This document shows, piece by piece, positions 1 to 9,146 of a stretch of 64,000 bases of DNA; position 1 is the first letter of the stretch; each line of letters starts with the position of its first letter. Source of the stretch: Candidatus Methanoliparum thermophilum (lineage in GTDB: Archaea; Halobacteriota; Methanoliparia; Methanoliparales; Methanoliparaceae); the NCBI GenBank assembly GCA_004212075.1, contig RXIF01000006.1, positions 62,001-126,000 on the forward strand, written 5' to 3'. The notes beneath the pieces are model-generated. The model was not told the DNA's origin and did not search any database. It saw only the letters and a list, made by a program, of their open reading frames with translations. Made by a program: the position numbers and the translations under genes.

Positions 1-2
1 TC

Positions 3-704
3 AAAGAGACGAACGTATCGATATTATCTAACGAAGAGAGATATATTGATATAGCGAAAAAGGCGATAATCTCTGCCAGAATGGATTTAGAAGATTATAT
101 AAAACGGGATCCTTTTTTTTATATAACCTTTGAGCCTTATCAGCCCAAGAAAGATGTGCCGGATGTGGTGAAAAGAATGTTATCTGCATCTGAAAAAGTT
201 GGAGTTGGGCCGATGGCGGCGGTTGCTGGAACGATCGCCTGGATAGCCGTAGAAAAGATGAGAATGGCTGGATCGAGATATGCTATCGTGGATAATGGAG
301 GAGATATCGCTATTATAAACGATAAAGTATGTTATGTAGGGATCTATGCCGGGTCGTCTCCAATTAGTTGCAAGTATGCATTCGAGATAGAACCACGTGA
401 TGATATAATAGGTATATGTACATCATCAGGTAGGGTAGGACCTTCTATAAGTTTAGGAGATGCTGATGCTGTTACAGTTTTTTCAAAAGATGTATCTTTA
501 GCAGATGCAGCGGCGACTGCTTTCGGTAATTTTATCCATAATGATTTCAATGATGAGATTAAAAAGATAGAGAGTATTATGAATGAAAATGATGATATAA
601 TCGGATCTCTGGTTGTTCAGAATGAAAAAGTGGCGTTATTAGGTGATCTTCCTCTGATAGTTAGTGCGAATGTAGACAAAGAACTTATAACAAAGCCGTA
701 TTAG
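3..704 (+). CDS. UPF0280 family protein, 5' end outside the window
   Basis: The reading frame is open from base 3 with no stop upstream, so the gene starts before the window and the methionine at 81 is internal. The visible part has the Gly/Ala-rich core GPMAAVAGTIA followed by NGGDIAI, typical of the UPF0280 (ApbE-like fold) proteins found mainly in methanogens and relatives. No biochemical role is established for the family. It ends 55 bases before a prepilin peptidase gene on the same strand. Family assignment is from recall of conserved motifs; confidence in it is high, in function none. Confidence 0.85.
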   Translation, partial: KETNVSILSNEERYIDIAKKAIISARMDLEDYIKRDPFFYITFEPYQPKKDVPDVVKRMLSASEKVGVGPMAAVAGTIAWIAVEKMRMAGSRYAIVDNGGDIAIINDKVCYVGIYAGSSPISCKYAFEIEPRDDIIGICTSSGRVGPSISLGDADAVTVFSKDVSLADAAATAFGNFIHNDFNDEIKKIESIMNENDDIIGSLVVQNEKVALLGDLPLIVSANVDKELITKPY

Positions 705-759
705 AAAAAGGCTTTATATTAGATTAATTATTAATTTTTGGGATTGGTGATATGGAATA

Positions 760-1485
760 ATGACTACTATTCTTGAATATATCGATATATTAAGAATATT
801 GGTAACTTTTGTTTTGTTGATATTCTGTTCTTATTCTGATATAAAATGGAGAAAGGTCACAAATAAAGTCTGGTTGCCTGTATTATTTATAGGGCTTATT
901 CTTGCTGCAGTAGAATATTCGATAACCTTTAATATTGCAGAAGTAATCTGGTATATTGTATCGTTCATAATAGTCTTTTTCGTATCATACTTTATATTTG
1001 CTATCGGAGGATTTGGTGGAGCGGATGCTAAACTATTTATAATCTTATCTGTCTTATTCACTCATTATCCTATTTTTGGAAGATATCCGTTAATGCCATT
1101 AGAACCGTCTCTTATGATCAGTCCTTTGACAGGGATGTTTGCAGTAGCCCCATCTATTGGAGCGTTTCCCCTTACTATCTTTCCTTTGGTAGTATTGGTA
1201 AATACGTTTATCATCTCTTTATCTGTGCCCATCTATATACTAGTATATAACTTGTTAAAGCTTCCAAGAGACCAAAGAAGCGATAAAGGTTACTATATGT
1301 TTATGTATCTAAAGAAGGAGAAGGATAAGATAGATGAGGTAAAGATGAGAGTTATGGACGAGGATGATGATTATGCCTGGGTTTCACCTAAAATACCTTT
1401 GATGGTCTTTATATTTATTGGTTTTATTATAGCATTGATCTACGGCGATTTAATATATGGAATAATGTCTATCCTCTTATCTTAA
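760..1485 (+). CDS. A24-family prepilin/preflagellin peptidase
   Basis: This membrane aspartyl protease should cleave class III signal peptides of archaeal pilins or archaellins. The two catalytic aspartates expected for the family are visible: SYSDIKWRKVTNK near residue 27 and the GGFGGADAK (GxGD-like) motif near residue 88. About six hydrophobic segments are spread over the 241 residues, and a charged cytosolic loop (KKEKDKIDEVK) lies near residue 185. The length fits the FlaK/EppA/TadV range. No pilin gene is adjacent, so the substrate class cannot be told. Confidence 0.85.
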   Translation: MTTILEYIDILRILVTFVLLIFCSYSDIKWRKVTNKVWLPVLFIGLILAAVEYSITFNIAEVIWYIVSFIIVFFVSYFIFAIGGFGGADAKLFIILSVLFTHYPIFGRYPLMPLEPSLMISPLTGMFAVAPSIGAFPLTIFPLVVLVNTFIISLSVPIYILVYNLLKLPRDQRSDKGYYMFMYLKKEKDKIDEVKMRVMDEDDDYAWVSPKIPLMVFIFIGFIIALIYGDLIYGIMSILLS

Positions 1486-1517
1486 AACAAATCGATAAAA
1501 ATTAGGAGATTTTAAAG

Positions 1518-2060
1518 ATGATTATAAAGAGATTAGAAGAAATAGAAGAAGAAACAGCTATAGAGATTGCAAAATATATGTTAGCATCTATGATAACCGC
1601 ACCTAAGACGAGAGGTATCAATGATCTGAACGTCTCTATGGTATTTGGAGATGATTTAAAAAAACTCTCCGATAAGATGAGATCATTATCCAAGAACGGA
1701 GATAAGAATTTTATACGGGATGCAAAAGGTGTGGACGATGCTTTGGTAGTGGTATTAATCGGAGTAAAGGAGGCAAGATATGCTGGATTGGATTGTGGTG
1801 CGTGTGGTCTAGATTGTAACGGTTTAGTAGATAATAGACGAAAAGGAAAGGATTTTTATGGTCCTATCTGTGCATTCAAGCTGATAGATATGGGTATTGC
1901 GATAGGTTCTGCTGTAAAAATTGCCAGCATGTTCAATATAGACAACAGGATAATGTATAGGGTGGGAGTTGCTGCGCTTCAATTAGGACAGATAGAAGGA
2001 GATATCGCATTAGGAATTCCTCTTACCATAAAAGGAAAAAACCCTTTCTTTGATAGATAG
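1518..2060 (+). CDS. DUF2148 ferredoxin-domain protein
   Basis: This soluble protein of 180 residues has a cysteine cluster (CGACGLDCNG, then GPICAFK) followed by a conserved helix region, IAIGSAVKIASMFNIDNR. This matches DUF2148 proteins, annotated as ferredoxin-like and common in anaerobes. The cysteines suggest an iron-sulfur cluster; the partner and reaction are unknown. A GGAG-like site (taggag) lies 11 bases before the ATG. It is 32 bases downstream of the prepilin peptidase gene and may be co-transcribed with it. Confidence 0.8.
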   Translation: MIIKRLEEIEEETAIEIAKYMLASMITAPKTRGINDLNVSMVFGDDLKKLSDKMRSLSKNGDKNFIRDAKGVDDALVVVLIGVKEARYAGLDCGACGLDCNGLVDNRRKGKDFYGPICAFKLIDMGIAIGSAVKIASMFNIDNRIMYRVGVAALQLGQIEGDIALGIPLTIKGKNPFFDR

Positions 2061-2115
2061 CTTAGTGTATTCTTTAATTAGTATTTTATTTATTATTCAT
2101 CTATTTTTACTTTAT

Positions 2116-3321
2116 TTAGCTCTTACTATCTTTTATACATCTTAAAAGTAGATATATAGCAATAAATTGGGTTATCACTGCATATAATGATACAATCATG
2201 ATGTTTATACTAAGATCGATGAAGAATCCATAAATCACACCACCGATAAGAAGTCCCAACCCATATATCGTGTTGAATATACCGTACGCCGTACCTCTCG
2301 ATTCCAACGGTGCCACGTCTGTAATTACAGCCCTATAAACCGATTCTTGTATTCCAAGAACGATGCCAAATAACACTGATGCAATAAGTATCGTATATAT
2401 ATTATGGCTGATTAAAACCATTATAGATGCTAATGCGGTGAAAATAAAAGGAATTATCAAAAATTTTATTCCTATCTTATCATAAAAATACCCAGAAGGA
2501 TAAGCAGCCAAGGCATCTACACCCATGATTACAACATATATTATAGGTCCAAACCATACGTATTCAGGTAGAATATGTCCTGCTTCAGAGATTACTAATA
2601 GTATATTTATAAGTCCCATACTGTTTACGAAGACTGCAAAAGAATATATGTAAAATTTTTTGTTCAACCTTTCCCTTTTTATGCCTGTCCTCCTTGCATT
2701 TTTCCTACTTTCCTCCATAATAGGTAGATTCTCAATCTTTCTATATGCATACCCAAGAGCGAACAACAATATCAAGAAAGGTATGAACAACACTCCAAAT
2801 ATATTGGTAAAATCGATAGCAGAGGATACCAACAATCCGATGATCAACGGTCCAATTATCGCGCCTATTTGATCCAAAGTCTCATGTATACCGAATGCTT
2901 TTCCAGAACCGACGCCTTTGCTTACTATTGAGAGAATAGTATCTCTTGAGGGAGCTCTTAATGCTTTACCAACTCTTTCGATCATTATCAGACTTATTGC
3001 CATACTTAGCTGCCACTTATTAGGTAAAAAAATTACAAAAGCCAAGAATGGTATCGATATAATCAGAAAATATCCTAAAAATGTAAAAAACCAATATCTC
3101 TGGGAAACATCAGCCCAATAACCAGCCAGAGGTCGGATAACATATCCCAAAAAATCTCCTAATCCTCCAACAAATCCTATCAATACTGCAGATGCACCTA
3201 AAAACTCCAAAAAGTATGGTATTATCGATCTTCCTCCTTCATAGACGATATCTCCCATCAAGCTTACTATACCCAGCAGGATGATCGATAGATAAGCAGC
3301 CCTTCTTGTATGATTCTGCAT
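2116..3321 (-). CDS. MFS transporter
   Basis: This is a polytopic membrane protein of 401 residues with about twelve hydrophobic segments. The N-terminal half has DFLGYVIRPLAGYWADVSQRYW, similar to the MFS loop 2-3 signature (G-x3-D-R/K), and the second half repeats the pattern with DALAAYPSGYFYDKIG. The central loop is basic (ESRKNARRTGIKRERLNKK). The fold is clear, but the substrate cannot be inferred. Its 3' end converges on the DUF2148 gene. Confidence 0.85.
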   Translation of the reverse strand: MQNHTRRAAYLSIILLGIVSLMGDIVYEGGRSIIPYFLEFLGASAVLIGFVGGLGDFLGYVIRPLAGYWADVSQRYWFFTFLGYFLIISIPFLAFVIFLPNKWQLSMAISLIMIERVGKALRAPSRDTILSIVSKGVGSGKAFGIHETLDQIGAIIGPLIIGLLVSSAIDFTNIFGVLFIPFLILLFALGYAYRKIENLPIMEESRKNARRTGIKRERLNKKFYIYSFAVFVNSMGLINILLVISEAGHILPEYVWFGPIIYVVIMGVDALAAYPSGYFYDKIGIKFLIIPFIFTALASIMVLISHNIYTILIASVLFGIVLGIQESVYRAVITDVAPLESRGTAYGIFNTIYGLGLLIGGVIYGFFIDLSINIMIVSLYAVITQFIAIYLLLRCIKDSKS

Positions 3322-3463
3322 ATTTTAGAGGAATATTTAAGCTATATTCATATTTATCATTTTCTATACTTCTCTTGATTTATTTATATTGGATTTAGAT
3401 CATATCATTTATTTTTAAACCGCCAATTTAATTAATTATTCTTATCATAGTAAAGTATATATA

Positions 3464-4197
3464 ATGATATATATGGATAATAATAAAGAAAAAGCTCAGC
3501 TACTAATTGATTATCTACACAGGATAGCATTTTACCATGTCTTTTGGTTTACAGAGATAGAACATCAATTAGGAGAAAATAAAGCGTATTCTGCATTAAA
3601 AGATGTCTATTCTCAGAGTTATAAAATATTTATAGATAGATTTGCAAGAACTTTAGGTTTTGATATCGAAGATGGCATACCTCTACCGCTTTTAAAGATA
3701 GATGAAGAGCAGTTGGATTCTCTGATTAAGTCTATAGGAACAAACTGGTTGGCAAACGATGGAGTCTGGTTTCAAACAGTAGAGGCTGAAAGAGGGATGA
3801 ACGACGCAAAAAGGTGTAATGATTCTTGTTGGTCTCGATTCTCCCCGTTTGAGGCGTATTCTATTAAAATCTCCTGAAATTAGAGAATCAACCAGGATTG
3901 GATGGTTTAGCAAAGGCGTTAAACTACAGGTTATACTCTGTAATCAATAAACAGACCGTAAAAAGGAAAAAAAATACTGTAATATTGGAGATGAACGACT
4001 GTAGAGTACAATCTGCAAGAAAAAGAAAAAATTTACCGGATTATCCATGCAAGATTGCAGGAATTGTGGAATATACGCGGTTTGCCGAGACTATAGATAA
4101 AAGAATAAAGACGGACGTTATTGCCTGCCCGCCTGATGATCATCCAGAAGACTATTTTTGTGCATGGAGGTTTGTATGTACTGATTGTGAAAAATAA
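3464..4197 (+). pseudogene. DUF6125-like protein gene interrupted by a one-base frameshift
   Basis: The first 137 codons (ending WSRFSPFEAYSIKIS) and a second frame ending at 4197 together read as one protein. Just after the break the second frame gives NLLKLENQPGLDGLAKALNY, which continues naturally from SIK. Restoring one A in the AAAA run at 3866-3869 joins the two. The family resemblance rests on the FWF segment, the KR-N-WxRFSP motif and the C-terminal PCKIAG...CPPDDHPEDYFCAW pattern. Function is unknown. The break could be a real mutation or a homopolymer sequencing error, since the rest of the reading frame is well preserved. Confidence 0.65.
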
Positions 4198-4392
4198 TTG
4201 ATATATCTTTTCAACTATTTGAACTGATTCTGTTAAGGAATAAGAACGATTAAAGACCTTGGATCAATATAAAAATGAGGATTATCTGATAAATAACCGA
4301 TCGCTAAGAGATTAAAAAGACCTAGATTAAAAACCCGTATAGATTTTTAATCGATCAGCGGTAACTATATCCGAAAATGATCGTTGAAAATA

Positions 4393-4918
4393 TTATATGA
4401 TTTTCTCGAATGGGAAGCAGACGTGATAGCCATAACCAGAATCGATGATGGCATATTCTACATGCCCAAACTCATCCTCAAAAATAGAGATAAGACTCTT
4501 TGCGTTTCTTAATGTCTCTTCTTTATCTCCCTCGTAATCTTTTGCGTCGAGATCGAAGAACACATTCCTAATATACAAGACACTCTCTGAGTCTCTTCCT
4601 TCATGTTCTCTCTCATTTACACCAACATATACGTTTATTGTCCGCTTAATCTCTCTCCAACTCTTCTGCTATTCTACCGCTTTCATCACGTGGATCTTTA
4701 GAGTGGAATCCCCACTCTTCTAAATCGTAGTGTATGCTATGAGAACGACCATTTTTTATGTAACGGACTTCCAACTCTTTTTCGGGTCTGATAATATGTC
4801 TTAAAAATTGATCGATCGTTCTTATCGCATTTTGACGAACCGAAAGATTTATATATACTAAACTTGCATTATTAAACAACATAACTCTTTTACAGTGTCT
4901 CCCACTGCAGATTTTCAC
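4393..4918 (-). pseudogene. Remnant of an archaeo-eukaryotic primase-like gene
   Basis: Two minus-strand frames join into one polypeptide. The first (4918 to 4646) begins with a small Cys/His motif (KICSGRHCKR) and ends at ELERD. The second continues as EIKRTINVYVGVNEREHEG and then carries NVFFDLDAKDYEG and DSGYGYHVCFPF. The DxD-like FDLDA and the SGxGYH motif resemble catalytic motifs I and II of PriS/primpol-type primases of plasmids and viruses. Restoring one GA unit in the GAGAGAGA tract near 4650-4658 rejoins the frames. The protein stops right after motif II, so the C-terminal half is missing. It is probably a dead fragment of a mobile element. Confidence 0.5.
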
Positions 4919-4989
4919 CTCGCTTTTTTTTATTTAAAAATTAGAAATTCATTCTTTTAAGTTTTCTGCGACTTTTAGAACGGCTGACA

Positions 4990-5203
4990 ATTCTTCCGAT
5001 ACTAGAGGTGGCCGCCAACTGCTACGAGGCGGCAAAAAAAAGCAAACGGTCTAGTGGTGGCCGACTTCGGATCCCAAACGTGGAGCGGTTATTCTTCTTT
5101 GCCGGGCGCCGCTTAGTATTCACCCAAGGCCAAGCGGAACACCGTGCTTTACCGCCTTTCAAGAAAGGTATGATGCCGCGAGTCCATCTCTAAAAAAGGA
5201 TAA
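4990..5203. other. GC-rich patch of unknown origin at a truncation junction
   Basis: This stretch of about 200 bases is much richer in G and C than anything near it (for example ggtggccgcc, gccgggcgccgc) and sits between the AT-rich primase remnant and the point where the SNF2 helicase remnant begins. Both strands have short open frames of about 60 codons, but neither resembles a protein family I recognise. It most likely marks a foreign insertion or a rearrangement joint that removed the helicase N-terminus. Confidence 0.4.
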
Positions 5204-6437
5204 AATTTATGTGACTTAAATGGTAGACCGTTATTTACAAAAAAATGTGCGAAAACTGTTCCATTTAAATTAAGTATTGATGAATATGAACTTTACGAGG
5301 TGATAACAAATTATCTGAACAGGTTTTTAGCAATACAGGGAACTGGGCGAATCAGACACATTAACTAGGACGGTATTCCAAAGACGTCTGGCAAGTTCTA
5401 CTTATGCAATTTATGAAAGCCTTAAAAGAAGATTACAAAAGCAGAAGGATTTTTTAGATGAACTTGAGAGTATATCAGCTAAAGAGAAAGTCAAGTTATT
5501 AGAAAGACGTAGGGATATAGCAATAGATGAAGAGATAGCATCCCTGAAAGATCTTGTTGAGATGGCAAGGATTGTTTATGAGCAGGCAACGGATACTAAA
5601 TTGAAAGCTCTCAAAGAATGTCTAGATAAAGCAAAATTTGCAGAACTCAAAGATGGCAGAGGAAAACTTCTGATTTTTACAGAATACAGGAATACTCTCT
5701 CTTATATAAAAAAGCAAATTGAAGGTTGGGGATTCTCTACATGTAGAATTAACGGCCTTATGGATGTCTATCAGAGTAAAAAAGCTCAGGAAGATTTGTG
5801 TTGCCACAGAGGCAGCTGGTAAAGGGATAAATCTCCAATTTTGTCATCTCATAATTTATTATGATATACCTTGGAATCCTGCACGCCTTGAGCAGAGAAT
5901 GGGTCGAATCCATCGTATAGGACAAAAAAGGGATGTTTACATATTCAATTATGTAGATTTAGCAGAAATTCTAAGGGAAGCAGCCTATAATCCTCATCGG
6001 CTTGAGGAATATCTGTAAACTATTGAAGAGATTGATCCTGAGAAACTAAAGAAATATGAAGAGATGATTGGAATTGCGTTAGCTCGTGCATATGTGGATT
6101 TCGGCAGTTTTCAGAAGAAGAATTTCGAGGCGGAAGAAAAAAGGCTTATACCTGAATATGTAGAGAAATACTTCCGAAATTCAGTAGAACTAGCTGGATT
6201 AAAGGTTGAGAAAAGAGCAGATGGTCTGTTACGGATCCTCCATGTTCCCACCTCTTTCCGCTCCGAACAACTGGAATCTGTAAGGCACTACGGTAAACCA
6301 GAATCAGAGTATAAAAAGATTACTTTTCATAAAGAAGACCTGGAGAAAGATACACATGTTGATGCTGTTCTCTAAGTCCCGGGCATCCGCTTTATGCAAT
6401 GGTTGATGAAAAGTTATTGACAAAATTAAGGAGGTGA
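5204..6437 (+). pseudogene. Decayed SNF2-family helicase (C-terminal half only)
   Basis: Several frames together encode the C-terminal half of a large SNF2/RapA-type helicase. In order they read GRPLFTKKCAKTVPFKLS, FQRRLASSTYAIYESLKRR, LLIFTEYRNTLSYI (motif IV region), ICVATEAAGKGINLQ (motif V), PWNPARLEQRMGRIHRIGQ (motif VI) and a tail ending PGHPLYAMVDEKLL. At least four lesions are visible: a frame change near 5330-5365, another with lost residues near 5795, an in-frame TAA at 6016-6018, and one missing base near 6375. The DEAD-box half is absent. The order helicase then DUF499 matches phage-defence operons of the DISARM-like, DrmD-type helicase kind. It is not functional. Confidence 0.75.
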
Positions 6438-6441
6438 AAAA

Positions 6442-6695
6442 GTGAGCGATATAAAACCATGGACAGAAGTTGTAAGACTACACTCGGATGTAGAATCAGA
6501 ATCAACCGCAATATCAGCCTACGCAGTAGATTTAGGTGCACTGGTAGAGAAAGACCCGAATATCCCGCCAACCTACAGGGATGCATATTCTTTTTCCGTG
6601 CTACCCATCTGACAAGTGATATGAGAATGTTGGTAGAAGAGGTCTATAATAGGCTATACGGTAAAGAGGGCAATTTCTTTCCAACAAAGAGATGA
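6442..6695 (+). pseudogene. N-terminal fragment of a DUF499-type ATPase
   Basis: A GTG at 6442, with AGGAGGTG overlapping the helicase stop, opens SDIKPWTEVVRLHSDVESES and then AVDLGALVEKDPNIPPTYRDAY. One base is missing in the T-run near 6590. The next frame continues FFRATHLTSDMRMLVEEVYNRLYGKEGN and stops at 6695, before any Walker A motif. The KPWxEVVxxHxDV opening and the FFRxTHLTxxMRxLV segment resemble DUF499 proteins, large ATPases found beside SNF2 helicases and DUF1156 methylases in defence islands. Only the first tenth or so of the family length remains, so this is a dead remnant. Confidence 0.6.
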
Positions 6696-6850
6696 TTCTA
6701 CAAAAAGATACAAAAAGGATAGATTTACATCAGATTTTTGCATCTCATCTGCTTTGTGGTTACTATCGTCATCTGGCATATCAGGTAATAGATTTGTCAT
6801 ATTTCAACTATAATTATTCGTACTCCAACCAAGAACATTTTGTATTTTCT

Positions 6851-8338
6851 TTATTTGGTTATTTTTGGAAGTACAAATGAGAATATAAGAACTATACCAA
6901 TTAAGCCCCATAAACCTAAAGCCGATGCCCAGAAGGGATAACCAGCATAACCATAGATGTCTCCTGAGACAAAAAGCCCCCATACAATCTCGAATGTTAT
7001 TACGATTGGGATCACAAACTTGATAATTATATCTAGCCACCTACCAAAATGTATCGTAGAAATCCTGTTTGTGTGTTCTCGTAGTTTGCTGGGGTCATAC
7101 ACCCAACCAAAGATTATGCACATTACCAAACCTCCTATCATCACCCCATAGTAGCATACTCCCCTATCCACCATATCCAGCCAGTGCATACCAAAGCCTC
7201 GGGCAAAGACGAATATGCTGAGAGTCATTGGTATAAGAATTGTTAGTGCTGTGGCTTTTTTTCTTGAAATTTTGAAGTTGTCTATCAGAGTGGTGATAAA
7301 GGCTCCCGCTATCCCATAGGCAGAGGTAAAGGCAAGCATAAAGATACTTGTGAAGCACAATATGCCAAAAACTTGCGACATCGCAGGCATCATTGAAATA
7401 GCTGTTGGAAGCGTTATAAAAAGCAAAGGTATGCCAGAGAGAGTCACCTCTGAAACTTCTACCCCAAGTGAATACGCCAAAAAACCTGCGCTGCTAAATA
7501 CTGCAAAGCCTGCAAGAATCGATGTAAACATATTTAAAAAGCCTATTATTAAACTATACTTATTTACGTCCGCTTTTTCTGGCAAATAACTGGCGTAGGC
7601 AGCCATTCCCCCACCCAGTGCCAAAGAGAATGCTGCTTGGCTAGCAGCTGATGCCCATACTTCTGGATCGAGCATCGCCGAAAAATCTGGAGTAAGATAG
7701 CTTCTTAAACCAATGTCAATACCACCGGGCAACATCGCACCTCTGATTGAAAATATTATTAATAAGATCCATGCTAGAAAAACAAAATATACTGAAACTT
7801 TTTCTATCCTTTTTATACCTTTAGAACATATAAGATATATAAAAAACCACACTAAAATTGTAGCAACTACCACGGGTATAGAAAAACCTCCAGCAATCTC
7901 AATACTTTCTGATAACCCGATAAATTCATTATAAAAAAAGTTATTCACGCCAGAAACGGCCTCTGCTCCTTCCCCCCATGGAAGATAACTAGAAAACGCA
8001 ATATAACAGATGGCCCACGCAGTTATCACAACATAATAAGAGTTGAGTATAAGAATACAGAGTTCCTGAATCCAACCAGCCCATTCAGCTTTTTTTCCTA
8101 CAATACTGCGAAAAGCCCTTGGTGGGCTACTTTTGCCCATGTGTCCGATACTCAGCAAAAGATAGAGCAGGGGTATTGCTATGAGAAGAGCCGAAATCAA
8201 ATAAGGTATGAAAAATGCTCCGCCACCATATTTAAATGTAAGATATGGAAATCGCCACATATTCCCAAGCCCAGCAGCACAACCCACCGCTGTGAAGACG
8301 TAACCAGCCTTGCTACTCCATGTTTCCCTCTTAACCAT
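6851..8338 (-). CDS. Sodium:neurotransmitter symporter (NSS) family transporter
   Basis: This intact 495-residue membrane protein has the NSS signature at its N-terminus: W-x6-F, CAAGLGNMWRFPYLTFKYGGGAFFIPY (residues 20-46). About twelve hydrophobic segments follow, including the conserved unwound TM6 region QAAFSLALGGGMAAYASYL. LeuT-type members import amino acids with sodium; the substrate here cannot be read from sequence. It stands alone among broken genes in the accessory stretch, and its own frame is uninterrupted. Confidence 0.9.
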   Translation of the reverse strand: MVKRETWSSKAGYVFTAVGCAAGLGNMWRFPYLTFKYGGGAFFIPYLISALLIAIPLLYLLLSIGHMGKSSPPRAFRSIVGKKAEWAGWIQELCILILNSYYVVITAWAICYIAFSSYLPWGEGAEAVSGVNNFFYNEFIGLSESIEIAGGFSIPVVVATILVWFFIYLICSKGIKRIEKVSVYFVFLAWILLIIFSIRGAMLPGGIDIGLRSYLTPDFSAMLDPEVWASAASQAAFSLALGGGMAAYASYLPEKADVNKYSLIIGFLNMFTSILAGFAVFSSAGFLAYSLGVEVSEVTLSGIPLLFITLPTAISMMPAMSQVFGILCFTSIFMLAFTSAYGIAGAFITTLIDNFKISRKKATALTILIPMTLSIFVFARGFGMHWLDMVDRGVCYYGVMIGGLVMCIIFGWVYDPSKLREHTNRISTIHFGRWLDIIIKFVIPIVITFEIVWGLFVSGDIYGYAGYPFWASALGLWGLIGIVLIFSFVLPKITK

Positions 8339-8808
8339 AAGCTTTATGTATCACCTTATATTTAATTAAATTTATTTATCTACAGATCGCTGAGACTTTA
8401 ATCTACTCTCTTTTTTTACTCTTTAGAGATATATTCTTTTTTCCTCTTTTCCTATTTTTTCTCTCCTTTAATAATTAGAGAGATTTTTGCCTCTTTTTTA
8501 AAATAAGGATTTAACAGAAGAAATATTTCGTTATTCGTAATAACTGCAGGCCGTAAGCGTTGTTAAGTATCTCTCAATCGATACCATGAATAGAGCCTCT
8601 TTCAACAATATGTTCGAGAGATCCCGAAGAGATAGTCTTCGACATGAATTTTAGATTTAACAAAAATCCTTTTGTTAAATCTCTATCTGTACACATCAAT
8701 AGAGGTCTCTTAAACACTTTCTAACCATAGTCGATATAATTTTTATCCTGCATATCGTCTTGCTATCTTTTTATATGTGGAATGTTTTATTAAATGAAAT
8801 GAGGTGAA
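8339..8808. other. Long intergenic region with one perfect hairpin
   Basis: No convincing gene is seen in these 470 bases. They are AT-rich, with pyrimidine tracts near 8410-8490 upstream of the symporter start. Two similar short stretches (aatagagcctctt near 8590 and aatagaggtctctt near 8699) flank the hairpin described separately. Confidence 0.6.
8653..8682. repeat. Perfect 13-bp inverted repeat with 4-base loop
   Basis: AGATTTAACAAAA at 8653-8665 is the exact complement of TTTTGTTAAATCT at 8670-8682, separated by ATCC. It lies between the divergent symporter gene and a small winged-helix gene. It could be a transcript-end hairpin, a protein-binding palindrome or the relic of a mobile element; nothing in the sequence decides between these. 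Confidence 0.7.
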
Positions 8809-9078
8809 ATGATTATGTTAGTTAAAGAAAATGCTGAAAATATCCTTTCTGTTCTTGTCAATCAGCCACCTGACTACTATACCGAAGGACCTGAATTGCA
8901 AAAGTTAAAAGGTTTAACTCCCGAAGAAATAAATGATGCAGTTGACATCTTAGAAAAATATGGTTATGTGAAAGTGTTTACTGCAATGGGAACAGTACCA
9001 TACCATTTTAAAAAAATTATTCTACTCCCGAGAGGTAGATATAAATATGAACAAGACAATAGGATAAAAGGACAATAA
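8809..9078 (+). CDS. Small winged-helix-like protein
   Basis: This is an 89-residue protein. The pattern ENILSVLVN...TPEEINDAVDILEKYGYVKVF...VPYHFKKIILLPRGR resembles a winged helix: two helices, a recognition helix followed by a beta wing, then a basic end. GAGGTGAAATG gives a strong ribosome-binding site just before the start. It is followed 68 bases later by a secreted protein gene, and the two may form a unit. DNA binding is an inference from the fold pattern only. Confidence 0.6.
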   Translation: MIMLVKENAENILSVLVNQPPDYYTEGPELQKLKGLTPEEINDAVDILEKYGYVKVFTAMGTVPYHFKKIILLPRGRYKYEQDNRIKGQ

Positions 9079-9146
9079 AGGAATTAGGAAAAATTATGGA
9101 TAGAACATTAGAGGGTATGCTAAAAAACCTTAAAGTGTGGTGATAT

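Noticed and set aside
5008-5193. A 61-codon plus-strand frame in the GC-rich patch
   Set aside because: No family resemblance, no ribosome-binding site, and the opposite strand has an equally long frame; high GC alone lengthens open frames.
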